Part shown: in pieces, positions 41,211 through 50,612 of the stretch
Numbering within the stretch: the first letter of the stretch is position 1
Layout: each line of letters begins with the position of its first letter
Source: Solwaraspora sp. WMMD792
Lineage (GTDB): Bacteria; Actinomycetota; Actinomycetes; Mycobacteriales; Micromonosporaceae
Direction of reading: 5' to 3'
Length of the DNA stretch: 64,000 bases
Assembly (NCBI RefSeq): GCF_029626105.1
Contig: NZ_JARUBH010000009.1
Span: 496,001 to 560,000 of the forward strand
Program-made: the position numbers and the translations under genes
The notes under the pieces: model-generated
Told to the model about the DNA's origin: nothing
What the model saw: only the letters and a program-made list of their open reading frames with translations
The model's database searches: none

Positions 41211-41232
41211 CTATGGCCTCCGGCGGCCATAG
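41211..41232. terminator. 8-bp hairpin after the cold-shock gene
   Basis: CTATGGCC and GGCCATAG form an 8-bp perfect stem with a TCCGGC loop. It lies 90 bases past the cold-shock stop, in the upstream region of the xylanase, so it could be an attenuating or regulatory element instead. Confidence 0.45.
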
Positions 41233-41247
41233 GTTCCAATCAACTTA

Positions 41248-41260
41248 CGGAAGTATTCCG
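41248..41260. promoter_or_regulatory. Palindrome CGGAAGTATTCCG upstream of the xylanase
   Basis: Perfect 5-3-5 palindrome 81 bases before the xylanase start, directly followed by GAAACC. It is related to the CCGGAAGTT motifs at 35412 and 42567 and may be the operator of a xylan- or cellulose-responsive regulator. Confidence 0.45.
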
Positions 41261-41340
41261 GAAACCACCGTCCTGGTTTCGGGTGCTTTTCGGCCTCGTC
41301 GTCCCGGGTGCTTCCGCCGCACTGTCCTCGGAAGGATGCC

Positions 41341-42453
41341 ATGAAGGCGACCCGCATACTCGCCGCTGGCGTACTCTCCGTGGCCATGATGGCTACGGTT
41401 GGTGCCAGCGCTTCCGCGACCTCCCACTCCGGCCGCCCGCCCGTCGGCGGCCCACCCGTCACCGACCAGTCCCTGCGCGGCCTGGCCAAGTGGAACAAGC
41501 TGCAGGTCGGCACCGCGGTCAACATGACCGCGTTGGCCGAGGACGAGACCTACCGCGACCGGATCGCCACCGAGTTCTCCAGCGTCACCGCCGAGAACGT
41601 GATGAAGTGGGAGACGCTGGAGCCGGTGCGGGGCGAGCGCGACTACGGGCCCGCCGACGAACTGGTCGACTTCGCCCGCCGCAACAAGCAGGTCGTCCGT
41701 GGGCACGTCCTGGTCTGGCACAACCAGAATCCGGCCTGGCTGACCGAGGGCGTCGAGTCCGGTGAGATCGACGCCACCGAGCTGCGGCAGATCCTGCGCG
41801 AGCACGTCACCGAGACGGTCCGCCACTTCAAGGGTCGGATCCACCAGTGGGACGTGGCCAACGAGATCTTCGACGACAACGCCGAGCTGCGGGACTCGAT
41901 CTGGCTGCGCGAGCTCGGTCCGTCCTACATCGCCGACGCGTTCCGCTGGGCGCACCGGGCCGACCCCACCGCGAAGCTGTTCCTCAACGACTACAACGTG
42001 GAGGGCATCAGCGCGAAGAGCACCGCCTACTACGACCTGGTCCGGGAGCTGCGCCGGCAACGGGTTCCGGTGCACGGCATGGGGATCCAGGGCCATCTCG
42101 GGATCCAGTACGGCTTCTGGTCGGCAACCGCCGTCGCCGAGAACCTGCGCCGGTTCGAGGCGCTGGGGTTGGAGACCGCGGTGACCGAGGCGGACGTCCG
42201 GATGCCGATGCCGACCGACGTGATCAAGCTGCAGTCGCAGGCACAGGGTTACAACACCCTGCTGCAGGGTTGCCTGTTGGCGGACCGGTGCAACTCGTTC
42301 ACCTTCTGGGGCTTCACCGACAAGTACTCCTGGGTACCGGACTGGTTCGACGGCGAAGGTGCGGCGAACATCCTGGACGAGGAGTACCAGCCGAAGCCGG
42401 CATACGACGCGGTCCGGGCGACTCTCGGCCTCGCGGTGCCAACGCGCCGATGA
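41341..42453 (+). CDS. Secreted endo-1,4-beta-xylanase, GH10
   Basis: Glycoside hydrolase of 370 residues that cuts beta-1,4-xylan. ATG 41341 follows GGAAGGA and begins a signal peptide (MKATRILAAGVLSV, cleaved near ASATS). The family-10 barrel has HVLVWHNQNP, the acid/base in WDVANEIF (Glu175) and the nucleophile in AVTEADVRMP (Glu283), where most members read ITELD. FWGFTDKYSW near the end is the usual aglycone segment. There is no CBM or linker, unlike the other secreted enzymes here. It stands alone with a regulatory palindrome upstream. Confidence 0.9.
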   Translation: MKATRILAAGVLSVAMMATVGASASATSHSGRPPVGGPPVTDQSLRGLAKWNKLQVGTAVNMTALAEDETYRDRIATEFSSVTAENVMKWETLEPVRGERDYGPADELVDFARRNKQVVRGHVLVWHNQNPAWLTEGVESGEIDATELRQILREHVTETVRHFKGRIHQWDVANEIFDDNAELRDSIWLRELGPSYIADAFRWAHRADPTAKLFLNDYNVEGISAKSTAYYDLVRELRRQRVPVHGMGIQGHLGIQYGFWSATAVAENLRRFEALGLETAVTEADVRMPMPTDVIKLQSQAQGYNTLLQGCLLADRCNSFTFWGFTDKYSWVPDWFDGEGAANILDEEYQPKPAYDAVRATLGLAVPTRR

Positions 42454-42786
42454 CCGCCCCGGGACCGTCCACTGGACAGCACCCTGGTAGCCCTCGGCAT
42501 TGATTGACCGCTGTACCGTCCGGCCGTAGCCTGACCGACAGAACAGCCGAAAATACCGGACAGATCCCGGAAGTTTCACGGCTGTTCCAGCTGGTCCAAT
42601 GCTCCCCAGTGCCGGACCAACGACCACCGGCCGTGGCTGCCCTGGCGAACTCCGACCCCAGTCAGTTCAGCCACGGCCGGTTCGGCGGTCGCCGCCGAGC
42701 ACGGCCGGCGACAAGAAGCAGGGCGGCGACAAGGAGCAAGGGGCGAGAAGCAGGTTTGCCCCGCGTAGGCCGGGTAGACAGCCCGG
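42454..42786. other. Region between xylanase and deacetylase genes
   Basis: It carries an inverted repeat of GAACAGCCG (42541-42549) and CGGCTGTTC (42579-42587) that encloses CCGGAAGTTTC (42567-42577). The former may be a terminator or operator. No convincing coding frame is seen, and purine-rich AAGNAGCAGG-like stretches at about 42705-42755 have no assigned meaning. Confidence 0.4.
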
Positions 42787-43653
42787 ATGACCGGGTCCGA
42801 GCCTCTGGCGTACAGCTCCACGGCACGCCCGAGCGCCGTGCGACCGGTGCTGCCCGTGTTGATGTACCACTCGATCTCTACTGCGGCCCGAGGGCCATTG
42901 CGGTCACTCGCCGTCGGACCGGCCCGGTTCGCCGAGCAACTCGCCGCGCTCGCCGACGCCGGCTACCGGATGGTCGGCCTCAGCGAGGCGCTCGACCTGC
43001 TCGACGACGCGGCGATCGACCGCAACCGGCCGGCTCCGTCGATGGTCGCGCTCACCTTCGACGACGGGTACGCCGATTTCCTCACCCGGGCGCTGCCGCT
43101 GCTGGATGCCGCGAACGCCCGGGCCACCCTCTACCCGTCGGTCGGGCACCTCGGGCAGTACGCCGACTGGCTGGGCCAGTGGGCCGACGAGTTCGGCCCG
43201 CTGCTGGACTGGACCCAGTTGGACGAGGTGGCCGGGTCGGGCCGGGTCGAGATCGGCTCACACGGTCTGCTGCACCATCCGCTCGATGTCCTGCCGCCGC
43301 AGCGGGCGGCGGAAGAGATCGTCGTCGCCCGGGACCGTCTCGAACAGCGGTTCGGCACCCCGGTCCGGTCGTTCTGCTACCCGCACGGCTACCACGACTG
43401 GCGGGTCCGGGCGGCGGTCCGCCGGGCCGGGCACGACAACGCGTGCGAGGTGGGCCGACGGCGGTACCGGCCGGGCGACCGGCGGCTCGCCGTACCCCGG
43501 CTGCTGCCGACCGGTGACCACGACGCCGCCGCGCTGCTCGACCTGGTCCGCACCGGCGGACCTCGGATGGTGCCGCAGGCGAAACGACTGGCCCAGCCCG
43601 CCTGGCGGCTGACCCGGCGGGTGGCCCGGCGGGCCGGCCGCCAACTGACGTGA
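42787..43653 (+). CDS. Polysaccharide deacetylase (NodB domain)
   Basis: Protein of 288 residues with a NodB homology domain: catalytic TFDDGYADF (Asp-Asp), GSHGLLHHPLDVL (two His zinc ligands) and RSFCYPHGYHD. It should remove N- or O-acetyl groups from a surface or extracellular polysaccharide. There is no clear signal peptide, though an early VRPVLPVLMYHS strand is the start of the barrel; the ATG 42787 start has no strong ribosome site and a later GTG could be used. It overlaps the GH16-type gene by 4 bases, so the pair is coupled, and it is divergent in function from the following minus-strand polysaccharide operon, which ends 30 bases after it. Confidence 0.8.
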   Translation: MTGSEPLAYSSTARPSAVRPVLPVLMYHSISTAARGPLRSLAVGPARFAEQLAALADAGYRMVGLSEALDLLDDAAIDRNRPAPSMVALTFDDGYADFLTRALPLLDAANARATLYPSVGHLGQYADWLGQWADEFGPLLDWTQLDEVAGSGRVEIGSHGLLHHPLDVLPPQRAAEEIVVARDRLEQRFGTPVRSFCYPHGYHDWRVRAAVRRAGHDNACEVGRRRYRPGDRRLAVPRLLPTGDHDAAALLDLVRTGGPRMVPQAKRLAQPAWRLTRRVARRAGRQLT

Positions 43654-44591
43654 CGGCCCGCCATTGGTGGCGGCGCGGCGGCCCCCTCGCGGTCGCGGCC
43701 GCCCTTGCCGCGCTGGTACTGGCCTTCGGGGTGGTGGTCCCGCTGCTGCAGCACCGCGCCGACCAGCCGGACCAGACCGGCCAGCCCGACCAAACCAGTC
43801 AGCCCGACCAGCCTGACGGGACCGGCCAGCCGGATTCCGGCGGTGGCCCGCCACCGGCCGGGCCGCCGCCCACCACGGCCGGCGGTGACCGGACGATGAA
43901 CCCGTCCGGGATCGCCCTGCCCACCGGTGATCTGCCCGGCTGGCGGCAGATCTTCGTCGACGACTTCGACGGCACCGAGCTGAGCGACGACTGGTTCGCC
44001 TACTCCGGACAGCCGGACGGTGATCCGGGCGGCTGGTTCGACCCCGGCCATGTGTCGGTCGGAGCCGGCATGCTCACCATCGGCGGCTGGCGGGAAGCCA
44101 GCCGGGGCAACATCTACGTCACCGGCGGGGTATCCAACCGGCGGGCGGTGACCCGCAGCTACGGCCGGTACGACATCCGGTTCCGGATGGACCAGGGCAC
44201 CGGGATCGCGTACGCGCTGCTGCTCTGGCCGGGCGACAACGTCTATCCGCCGGAGATCGACATCGCCGAGGACAACGGCAAGGGCCGGGACCGGATGTAC
44301 GGGGTGCTGCATCCGGTGACCGGCGACCGGATCGGGCATGACGTCGGCGGCGACTTCACCCGCTGGCACACCGCCGGTCTGGAGTGGAGGCCGGACCGGC
44401 TGATCTACACCCTGGACGGCGAGCCGTGGGCGACAATCACCGGCGACCAGGTGCCGGACGAGCCGATGGCGCTGGCTCTGCAGAGCCAGGCGTGGTACTG
44501 CGGGCACACCTGGGAGGCCTGCCCGGACGAGACCACACCGGACGTGGTCAACCTGCAGATCGACTGGGTCGCCATCTACGCTCCGGCCTGA
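43650..44591 (+). CDS. Membrane-anchored GH16-type polysaccharide-acting protein
   Basis: Protein of 313 residues. GTG 43650 overlaps the deacetylase stop. One N-terminal hydrophobic segment (LAVAAALAALVLAFGVVVPLL) forms a signal anchor. A Gln/Asp/Pro-rich spacer (QPDQTGQPDQT) follows. The C-terminal 215 residues are a GH16-type jelly roll with the signature PEIDIAEDNG (E-I-D-I-A-E), YGRYDIRFRMDQG, and WHTAGLEWRPDRLIYTLDGE. GH16 members hydrolyse or transglycosylate beta-1,3/1,4-glucans, agarose-like polymers or succinoglycan; the substrate is not determined. Likely trims the polymer made by the minus-strand operon. Confidence 0.8.
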   Translation: MTARHWWRRGGPLAVAAALAALVLAFGVVVPLLQHRADQPDQTGQPDQTSQPDQPDGTGQPDSGGGPPPAGPPPTTAGGDRTMNPSGIALPTGDLPGWRQIFVDDFDGTELSDDWFAYSGQPDGDPGGWFDPGHVSVGAGMLTIGGWREASRGNIYVTGGVSNRRAVTRSYGRYDIRFRMDQGTGIAYALLLWPGDNVYPPEIDIAEDNGKGRDRMYGVLHPVTGDRIGHDVGGDFTRWHTAGLEWRPDRLIYTLDGEPWATITGDQVPDEPMALALQSQAWYCGHTWEACPDETTPDVVNLQIDWVAIYAPA

Positions 44592-44621
44592 CGCCCGGCA
44601 GGGCGTCCGCTGTCGGCACCG

Positions 44622-46988
44622 TCACCCGGCGTACCGGTAGACGGTGACGTCGTCGCTGCGCTGGAAGACCGACCAACCGTCCCGGCCGTCGAGCAACCGC
44701 TCCAGGCGGTCCAACGAGCCGGGCGGGAAGTAGCCGAAGTAGTCGGACTGCCGGCGCATCCCGTCGCTGACCACCAGGTACGCCGGGTCGCCGGTGAACG
44801 AGCCGAGGAACTGCTCGATCGCCGGCAGGTGCTCGCCGTCCAGCGCGGCGCCGCGCAACTGCGCACCGACCACCAGGTCCGGCTCGCCGGCCGGCACATC
44901 GGTGTTGAACTGCGGGTACGCGGCCGTCAGCCGACTGGGAAAGTTGGACGTGGCGACCGCGATGGTGGCACCGGGCTCGGCGGCGGCGTACAGCTGGCGG
45001 GCGGCGGCCACCTCGTCGGCGGTCTGCCGGTCCACGGCCAACTGCCCGTGCCGACCCTGCACCGTACCGAGGGCGAAGCCGCCGAGCGCCACAGCGACCG
45101 CCACCGCCGCGACCGGCCCCAGCCACCGCCGACGCCGGCCAACCCGACGCTGGTCGGCGCGGTCAACCCGACGCTGGTCGGCGCGGTCGAGCTGACGGTC
45201 GGCCCGGTCGACCACCGCGCGGGCGATCAGGAAGGCGCACCACGGCGCGGAGAACAGGAACACCCGGTAGATCGCCTCGCCGCCGTAGCTCTGCGCCGCG
45301 AGCAGGACGAACGGCGTGGCGGCCAGCAGCGCCGGCACCAGCACGGTACGCAGCCGGCGACGGTACGCCAGCACCGCCAGCACGGTCAGCGCCCAGACGG
45401 TCAGCGCGAGCGTACGGACCACGATCGCCGAGAACGCCTGCCCGGTCGAACCCCAGCTCTCGGCGTTGCCGGCGGCGTTGGCGAAGATGTCGAACCCGTC
45501 GAAGACGCCGAACGCCTCCGACACGAACCCGAACCGGGGCAGCAGGTAGCCGAGCACGACCGCGCCCATCGCCAGCGGCAGCCAGCGGGGCCGGACCAGC
45601 CGCAGCGCGGCCAGCACGGCCACCTGCGCCACTACCAGGTACGGCGACAGCTGGTGGGCGGCGGTGAGCACGGCCAGCAGCGCCAACGCCGCCACTGTCG
45701 CCCAGCCCCGGACCCGGCGGTCCGGTCCATCGCGGCGGTCCGATGCGCTGCCACCGGCCGGCGAGCGCAGCCAGGTCAGCACGATCAGCAGCACCCCGAG
45801 GCTGAGCAGGAAACCGAACGCCTGCGGGGACAGGTAGTCCTCTTCCACCCAGTTGACCGCGAAGAACCCGAACACAGTCAGGTACGCCACCCGCCGGTCG
45901 TCGGCGAGGGTACGGGCGATGGCGTACAGCACCGGGGCGGCGGCCAGGTTGAAGAAGACCGGCGACCAGTCGGCCAGCGTCGCCGGTGCGATGCCACCGG
46001 CCGCGCCGAGCTGAGCGGCACCGGCGAACAGCGCCGGCCACTGCTGGTAGATGTCGGTCGCGGCGTCGACCGGGTTGCCGGCCGCGATGAGGTCGATCAC
46101 CCCGAGGTGCTTGTACGTCCAGGCGTACTGCGGTTGGTCGAGCAGCAGCGGGGTGGTGCCGTGCAGCAGCACGACCAGCAGCACCAGGTAGCCGGCGGCG
46201 GCCAGCCCGCGCCCGGTGGCCCGGTCGGCCGCGGTCGTTCGGTCGGCAGCGTTAGGCCGGTCGGCGGCGGGCCGCAGCCCGGCCAGCGCGGCGACGAAGC
46301 CGGCGACGGCGAGCGCCAGCGCGGCCAGGAAGATCGGACTGACGGTGCCGAGCAGCCCGAAACCGCCCACCTGGGCCACATCGGTGTGGGACATCGCGAT
46401 CCACCACAGCGCCAACGCCGCACCGATCACAACGGCATGCGCCAGCAGCGGCCGCCGTGCGACAGCCGGCCGCCCGGCGAGGCCCGCCCGCCGGGCGTGC
46501 GGCCACCGTCGGACCGGCCCGGGGCGGGAACCGTGGCCGTGGCCCGCTCGCCCGGCCCGGAGCAGCCCGGCGGCGCTGACGGCCGCCACCGCCACCGCCA
46601 TCGCGGCGACGGCCAACCTGGGCTGCCACCAGCCGGCCCAGACCGATCCGGTGGCCACGGCCGCGTACCCGGCCAGGCTGGCGAGTACGGTCGTCGCCCA
46701 CCGGGTCGCCGCCGGCCGGACGGTCAGGTGGCTGAGCAGCGCGGCACCGGGGCCCAGGGCGGCGAACGCGACCGCGGTCGGGGCCTGCCACGGGCCGCCG
46801 GCTGCCAGGCCGAGCAGCGCCAGGACCGCGACGACCAGACCGGTGCGCGCCTGACCGGTCCGGCCGTCCACGGCAGGTACGCCGTCAACGGCCGGCGCGG
46901 TGTCGACACCAGGCGCGGTGTCGACAGCCGGTCCGGCTGCCGGTGCCTGGGGGAACGGGCGGACGGGACGCAGGGCGAGATCGGTCAT
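44622..46988 (-). CDS. Polytopic membrane protein, probable polysaccharide glycosyltransferase or polymerase
   Basis: Integral membrane protein of 788 residues with more than ten hydrophobic segments, a basic/proline-rich first 40 residues, and a soluble C-terminal domain after about 690 (DEVAAARQLYAAAEPGATIAVA ... SDDVTVYRYAG). The segment HGTTPLLLDQPQYAWTYKHL and DIYQQWPALFAGAAQ resemble lumenal loops of lipid-linked-sugar transferases (GT39/GT83-like), but no family signature is decisive. ATG 46988 follows GGAGGTG and overlaps the flippase stop by 4 bases; the longer frame to 48488 is a shadow of the neighbouring flippase. It is the terminal gene of the five-gene polysaccharide operon. Confidence 0.7.
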   Translation of the reverse strand: MTDLALRPVRPFPQAPAAGPAVDTAPGVDTAPAVDGVPAVDGRTGQARTGLVVAVLALLGLAAGGPWQAPTAVAFAALGPGAALLSHLTVRPAATRWATTVLASLAGYAAVATGSVWAGWWQPRLAVAAMAVAVAAVSAAGLLRAGRAGHGHGSRPGPVRRWPHARRAGLAGRPAVARRPLLAHAVVIGAALALWWIAMSHTDVAQVGGFGLLGTVSPIFLAALALAVAGFVAALAGLRPAADRPNAADRTTAADRATGRGLAAAGYLVLLVVLLHGTTPLLLDQPQYAWTYKHLGVIDLIAAGNPVDAATDIYQQWPALFAGAAQLGAAGGIAPATLADWSPVFFNLAAAPVLYAIARTLADDRRVAYLTVFGFFAVNWVEEDYLSPQAFGFLLSLGVLLIVLTWLRSPAGGSASDRRDGPDRRVRGWATVAALALLAVLTAAHQLSPYLVVAQVAVLAALRLVRPRWLPLAMGAVVLGYLLPRFGFVSEAFGVFDGFDIFANAAGNAESWGSTGQAFSAIVVRTLALTVWALTVLAVLAYRRRLRTVLVPALLAATPFVLLAAQSYGGEAIYRVFLFSAPWCAFLIARAVVDRADRQLDRADQRRVDRADQRRVGRRRRWLGPVAAVAVAVALGGFALGTVQGRHGQLAVDRQTADEVAAARQLYAAAEPGATIAVATSNFPSRLTAAYPQFNTDVPAGEPDLVVGAQLRGAALDGEHLPAIEQFLGSFTGDPAYLVVSDGMRRQSDYFGYFPPGSLDRLERLLDGRDGWSVFQRSDDVTVYRYAG

Positions 46989-48340
46989 CCGGCACCTCCG
47001 GTGTCGGCGGTAACGGTCTCGGACTCGGCGGTACGTCGGGCCCAGGCCGGGGCGTTCGTCACGTCGCCGGTGGCCCGGTAGCGGCGGATCAGCCCGGGAA
47101 GCAGCACGATCGCGACCGCAGCCTGTGCCATACACAGCGCGGCGGCCGGCGCGATGATTCCGACCCGGGGCAACCCGACCCAGCTGACCAGCAGAAACGC
47201 GGCGATGCCGACCGACTGCACGGTCACCACCGGCCACATCCGCTTCTCCATCATCGCGAACGCGCAGTAGAGCAGGATCACCCCGGTGAACGGCAGCGAC
47301 AGCCCGATCAGCCGTAGTGTGTCGGCGCCCTCGGCGGCGTACTGCCCGCCGAGCAGCCGCAGCAGCGGCCCGGCCGCCCCGGCGAGCACGGCGGCACCCG
47401 GCAGCACAACGGCGGCGACCAGCAGGACCGCCCGGTCGACATGTGCCCGGGCCGCCGCCGCGTCGCTGGACGCGGTGACCACGAACGAGGTGACGACGTT
47501 CCACAGCAGCGTGCTGCCGGCCACCCCGATCACCCACGGGATGTAGAAGTAGGCGCTGGCGGTGGCGCCCAGCACGCTGGCCACCAGCACCGGCGGCAGG
47601 TACGCGACGGCGTTGGTGAGCAGCCCGTTGACGTACTCGGCGGAGGCGAAGCCGAGCAGCTCCCGCCGGGCCGGGGCCGGTGCCTCCGGTGCGGTGCGGG
47701 CGTGCGCCGGGGCGAGCCGGGCCAGCACCCACCAGTTGACCCCGAGCATGGTCGCCAGCATCGGCGCCGACCAGGCGAGGAGCATCCCGTCGCCGGCGGC
47801 GGTGCCGGCCAGCAGCGGCAGCAGCGCCACCTTGGCGGTGGACGCGACCACGTTCTTCGCCGGTACGCTGCCGGCCCGCCGCAGCGCGGTCAGCACCCCG
47901 TCGGTGATGAAGAAGATCGCCGTGCCGACCACGGCGGCGACGAAGAACAGCCGCTGCGTCGGCGCCGGGCCGATGATGCCGGTGCCCATGCCGAGGGCCA
48001 GGAACCCGCCGCTGAGCAGCAGGGACATCGCCGCCGACGCGGCGTATCCGGTGAGCACCAGCCGGCGGGTGTGCCGGCCGGCACCGGGCAGGAACCGGGC
48101 GTACAGGTTGATCAGGTTGAGTTGGGCGAGCCCGGCCAGCAGCGTCATCGCAGACACCGCCGCCGACGCCCGGCCGACCGCCTCCGGCGCGAACCAGCGG
48201 GCGGCCACCACCCAGAACACGAACCCGAGCGCGGCGCTGGCCACCGTGGAGGTCATCAGCGCCGCCGCGCTGCGCAGCAGCGCCGGGCGGCGGACCACCA
48301 CCACCGCCGGTGGCGGGACGGTCGTGCCGGCGGCGGTCAC
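46985..48340 (-). CDS. Wzx-like oligosaccharide flippase
   Basis: Integral membrane protein of 451 residues with about 12-14 hydrophobic segments and no soluble domain, matching the MATE/Wzx polysaccharide-flippase class (SAALGFVFWVVAARWFAPEAV near the start; RLLGGQYAAEGADTLRLIGLS mid-protein). It should move lipid-linked oligosaccharide units across the membrane. GTG 48340 overlaps the preceding glycosyltransferase stop. A soluble C-terminal tail of about 30 residues is unstructured. Confidence 0.8.
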   Translation of the reverse strand: MTAAGTTVPPPAVVVVRRPALLRSAAALMTSTVASAALGFVFWVVAARWFAPEAVGRASAAVSAMTLLAGLAQLNLINLYARFLPGAGRHTRRLVLTGYAASAAMSLLLSGGFLALGMGTGIIGPAPTQRLFFVAAVVGTAIFFITDGVLTALRRAGSVPAKNVVASTAKVALLPLLAGTAAGDGMLLAWSAPMLATMLGVNWWVLARLAPAHARTAPEAPAPARRELLGFASAEYVNGLLTNAVAYLPPVLVASVLGATASAYFYIPWVIGVAGSTLLWNVVTSFVVTASSDAAAARAHVDRAVLLVAAVVLPGAAVLAGAAGPLLRLLGGQYAAEGADTLRLIGLSLPFTGVILLYCAFAMMEKRMWPVVTVQSVGIAAFLLVSWVGLPRVGIIAPAAALCMAQAAVAIVLLPGLIRRYRATGDVTNAPAWARRTAESETVTADTGGAG

Positions 48341-49650
48341 GGCCAGCCCCGCATCCGACGGCGCAGCCGCCGGTCGGCCATCCGGCTGCGCAGGTACGCG
48401 ACCGGCCCGGCGAGCAGCCCGCGCCGGTTGGCGCCGACCAGCTCGCGGGGGAAGTCGTCGCGTAGCCCGGCCAGCCGCTGCCCGTCACCGCCGCCGAACG
48501 TGTCGCGCAGCGCGGTCGGAGCGAGCCGCAGCAGCGGTCCGAGCAGCCGAGGTTCGCGCAGCAGCAGGCTGGTGTAGGCGGCGGTCAGCCCGGTGCCGTA
48601 GCCGACCAGCTGGTTGCGCAGCCCGGCCAGGTCGCTGCGGTGGTGGTGCCAGACCAGGGCGCTGGGCTGGTAGGCGACGGTGCCGTCGCCTACCAGCACC
48701 TGCATCAGGGCCAGGGTGTCCTCGGAGCCCATCGCCGGGGTGCCGGCGCCGAGCGCGGTGTCGAAACCGCCGATGCGCTCCAGCACGCCGGGTCGGAAGG
48801 CCATGTTGCCGCCGGCACCGAACGGCGGCAGCGGGTAGAGCGGGCTCTGCCGGTGCGCGGTGGCCGGGGAGAACACGTCCGGCGTGAAGCCACGGCCCTT
48901 GCTGTGCCCGCCGTACTGCTCGAACCACAGCTGGGCGTCGGTGGCGAGTTCGGCCGGCACGATGGCCCCGGTGACCGCGTCGGCCTGCGGGTGGTCGGCC
49001 AGGGCGCGGGCGATCTCGGCGAGCCAGTGCGGGTCGGCCACCTCGTCGTCGTCGATCCAGGCGACGATCTCGCCGACGGTGGCGCGCAGCGCCCGGTTGC
49101 GGGCGTGCGACAGCCCGGGGCGGGGTTCGCGGATGTAGTCGACCGGCACTGCGCCGCCGTCGGCGGTTGCGCCGCCGCCGTCGGCGGCCCGGGCGACCAC
49201 CCGGACGGTCGCGTCGCTGACCGGCGCGTTGTCCACCACCAGCACCCGGAACCGGGGGTACTGCTGGGCCAGCACGCTGTCCAGGGTGCGGGCCAGCCCG
49301 GCGGGCCGTTCCCGGGTGCAGACGACCACGGTGATGTGCGGCGCGTCGTCGAGCACCTCGGCCCGCCGGGTCAGGTAGCCGGGTTCGGGCCGGTCGGCCG
49401 GGGGGATCTCCCGGTCGGCGGCGGCGGCGAGGTCCGCGCCGGTCAGCCCGTGCGGCGGTACGTCGAGCAGCAGCGCGCCGATCGGCTGGGTGAACTGCCG
49501 GACCAGCAGCCAGGCGCGTTCCACCCGCCGGCCGGCCGGGTCGGTCCCGGGGACGTCCGGGAACCGGTCGGTGACTTCCAGGTCGATGACGGTGGCCGGG
49601 ATCCGGTCCGTGGTGCCGGCCGGGAAGTGGACGGAGGTACGCGGGTTCAT
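48337..49650 (-). CDS. GT2-family glycosyltransferase with N-terminal extension
   Basis: Protein of 437 residues. ATG 49650 overlaps the upstream stop by one base (TGATG). Residues 1-115 are an N-terminal domain unique to this gene (PAGRRVERAWLLVRQFTQPI). The GT-A domain follows: ITVVVCTRERPAGL, VDNAPVSD, DYIREPRPGLSHARNRAL, the metal motif AWIDDDEVADP, and GSEDTLALM with HHHRSDL late in the fold. It transfers a sugar to a lipid-linked or polymer acceptor in the cytoplasm. The longer frame to 50202 is a shadow. Position among GT2 genes and a flippase supports exopolysaccharide assembly. Confidence 0.8.
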   Translation of the reverse strand: MNPRTSVHFPAGTTDRIPATVIDLEVTDRFPDVPGTDPAGRRVERAWLLVRQFTQPIGALLLDVPPHGLTGADLAAAADREIPPADRPEPGYLTRRAEVLDDAPHITVVVCTRERPAGLARTLDSVLAQQYPRFRVLVVDNAPVSDATVRVVARAADGGGATADGGAVPVDYIREPRPGLSHARNRALRATVGEIVAWIDDDEVADPHWLAEIARALADHPQADAVTGAIVPAELATDAQLWFEQYGGHSKGRGFTPDVFSPATAHRQSPLYPLPPFGAGGNMAFRPGVLERIGGFDTALGAGTPAMGSEDTLALMQVLVGDGTVAYQPSALVWHHHRSDLAGLRNQLVGYGTGLTAAYTSLLLREPRLLGPLLRLAPTALRDTFGGGDGQRLAGLRDDFPRELVGANRRGLLAGPVAYLRSRMADRRLRRRMRGWP

Positions 49651-50609
49651 CAGGCGGCTCCGATCGGTGGGGGTGGGGACGGAGTCTGGGTGGTGCGGCT
49701 GGCGAGTTCGGTCAGTGCGCCGGTGGCCGCGGCGGCGGTGCCGGCGAGGATGGCGCCGGCCCGGGCAGCGTGCCGGTGGCCGCGCCCGCGCAGGGCCGCG
49801 CCGATCTCTCGCAGTAGCGCGGCGGGCAGCGTACGGCGCAGGTAGTCCTGCTCGGCGCCGAGGCTGGGCGCGCCGTCGAGCAGCCCGGCCATCATGATCT
49901 TGCCGCGGCCTTCGGCGTGGCAGCGGCGCAGGAAGTAACGGAAGGTGCTGTGCCTGACGGGTACGCCGTGCGAGATGACCGCCTGCGGCACGTACCACCA
50001 CTGCCCGCCGGTGACCGCGGCCATCCGCAGGCAGAGTTCGGTGTCCTCGGGCCGCGCCCGGTTGCCGACCTTGCCGAAACCGGTGCGGAAACCGCCGGCG
50101 GCAAGGAACGCGTCGCGGCGTACCGCCATGCTGGCCGACCAGACGTTGCGCACCGGTCCGGGCCGGACCGGCTGGCCGGCGTACGAGCCGCCAACCGCCC
50201 ACCGGAACTCGGCGGGGAACCAGCCGGGCTGGTGCCGTTCCCAGGCGGGTTCGATGGCGCCGCCGGCCCCGATCACCTTGGGGTCGGCGAACGCGGCGAC
50301 CAGCCCGGCCAGCCAGCCGGGGTGGGCGACGACGTCGTCGTCGAGGAACACCACCAGGTCGCTGCCGGCATGCTGAGCGCCGGTGTTGCGGTTGCCGGAG
50401 ACACCCCGCTCGTATGCGTTGTCGAGCACGGTCACCGCGGGCAGTTCCCGGCGGATCCGGTCGGCGAGCGCCGGGTGATGGTCGACCACCACGATGATCT
50501 CGGCCGGCTCGAGGTCCTGCCGGCGGACGGATTCGACGGCGGTACGCAGCCCGGCGAGCCGGTCCGGGTGGTGGGTCGGTACCACCACGCTGACGGTCGG
50601 TCGACGCAT
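49650..50609 (-). CDS. GT2-family glycosyltransferase
   Basis: Protein of 319 residues. GT-A motifs are TVSVVVPTHHPDRL, VVVDHHPA, RGVSGNRNTGAQHAGSDLVVFLDDDVVAHP (metal motif DDD) and RPEDTELCLRM (acceptor Asp/Glu). The last 60 residues include a hydrophobic stretch (AGAILAGTAAAATGALTEL) that may anchor it to the membrane. ATG 50609 is 3 bases from the stop of the upstream GT2 gene. Donor sugar is unknown. Confidence 0.8.
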   Translation of the reverse strand: MRRPTVSVVVPTHHPDRLAGLRTAVESVRRQDLEPAEIIVVVDHHPALADRIRRELPAVTVLDNAYERGVSGNRNTGAQHAGSDLVVFLDDDVVAHPGWLAGLVAAFADPKVIGAGGAIEPAWERHQPGWFPAEFRWAVGGSYAGQPVRPGPVRNVWSASMAVRRDAFLAAGGFRTGFGKVGNRARPEDTELCLRMAAVTGGQWWYVPQAVISHGVPVRHSTFRYFLRRCHAEGRGKIMMAGLLDGAPSLGAEQDYLRRTLPAALLREIGAALRGRGHRHAARAGAILAGTAAAATGALTELASRTTQTPSPPPPIGAA

Positions 50610-50612
50610 CGC

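Noticed and set aside
46989-48488. Apparent extension of the polytopic membrane protein to a 1288-residue protein
   Set aside because: The extra part is the wrong frame of the flippase, and ATG 46988 has its own ribosome site and an ATGA overlap.
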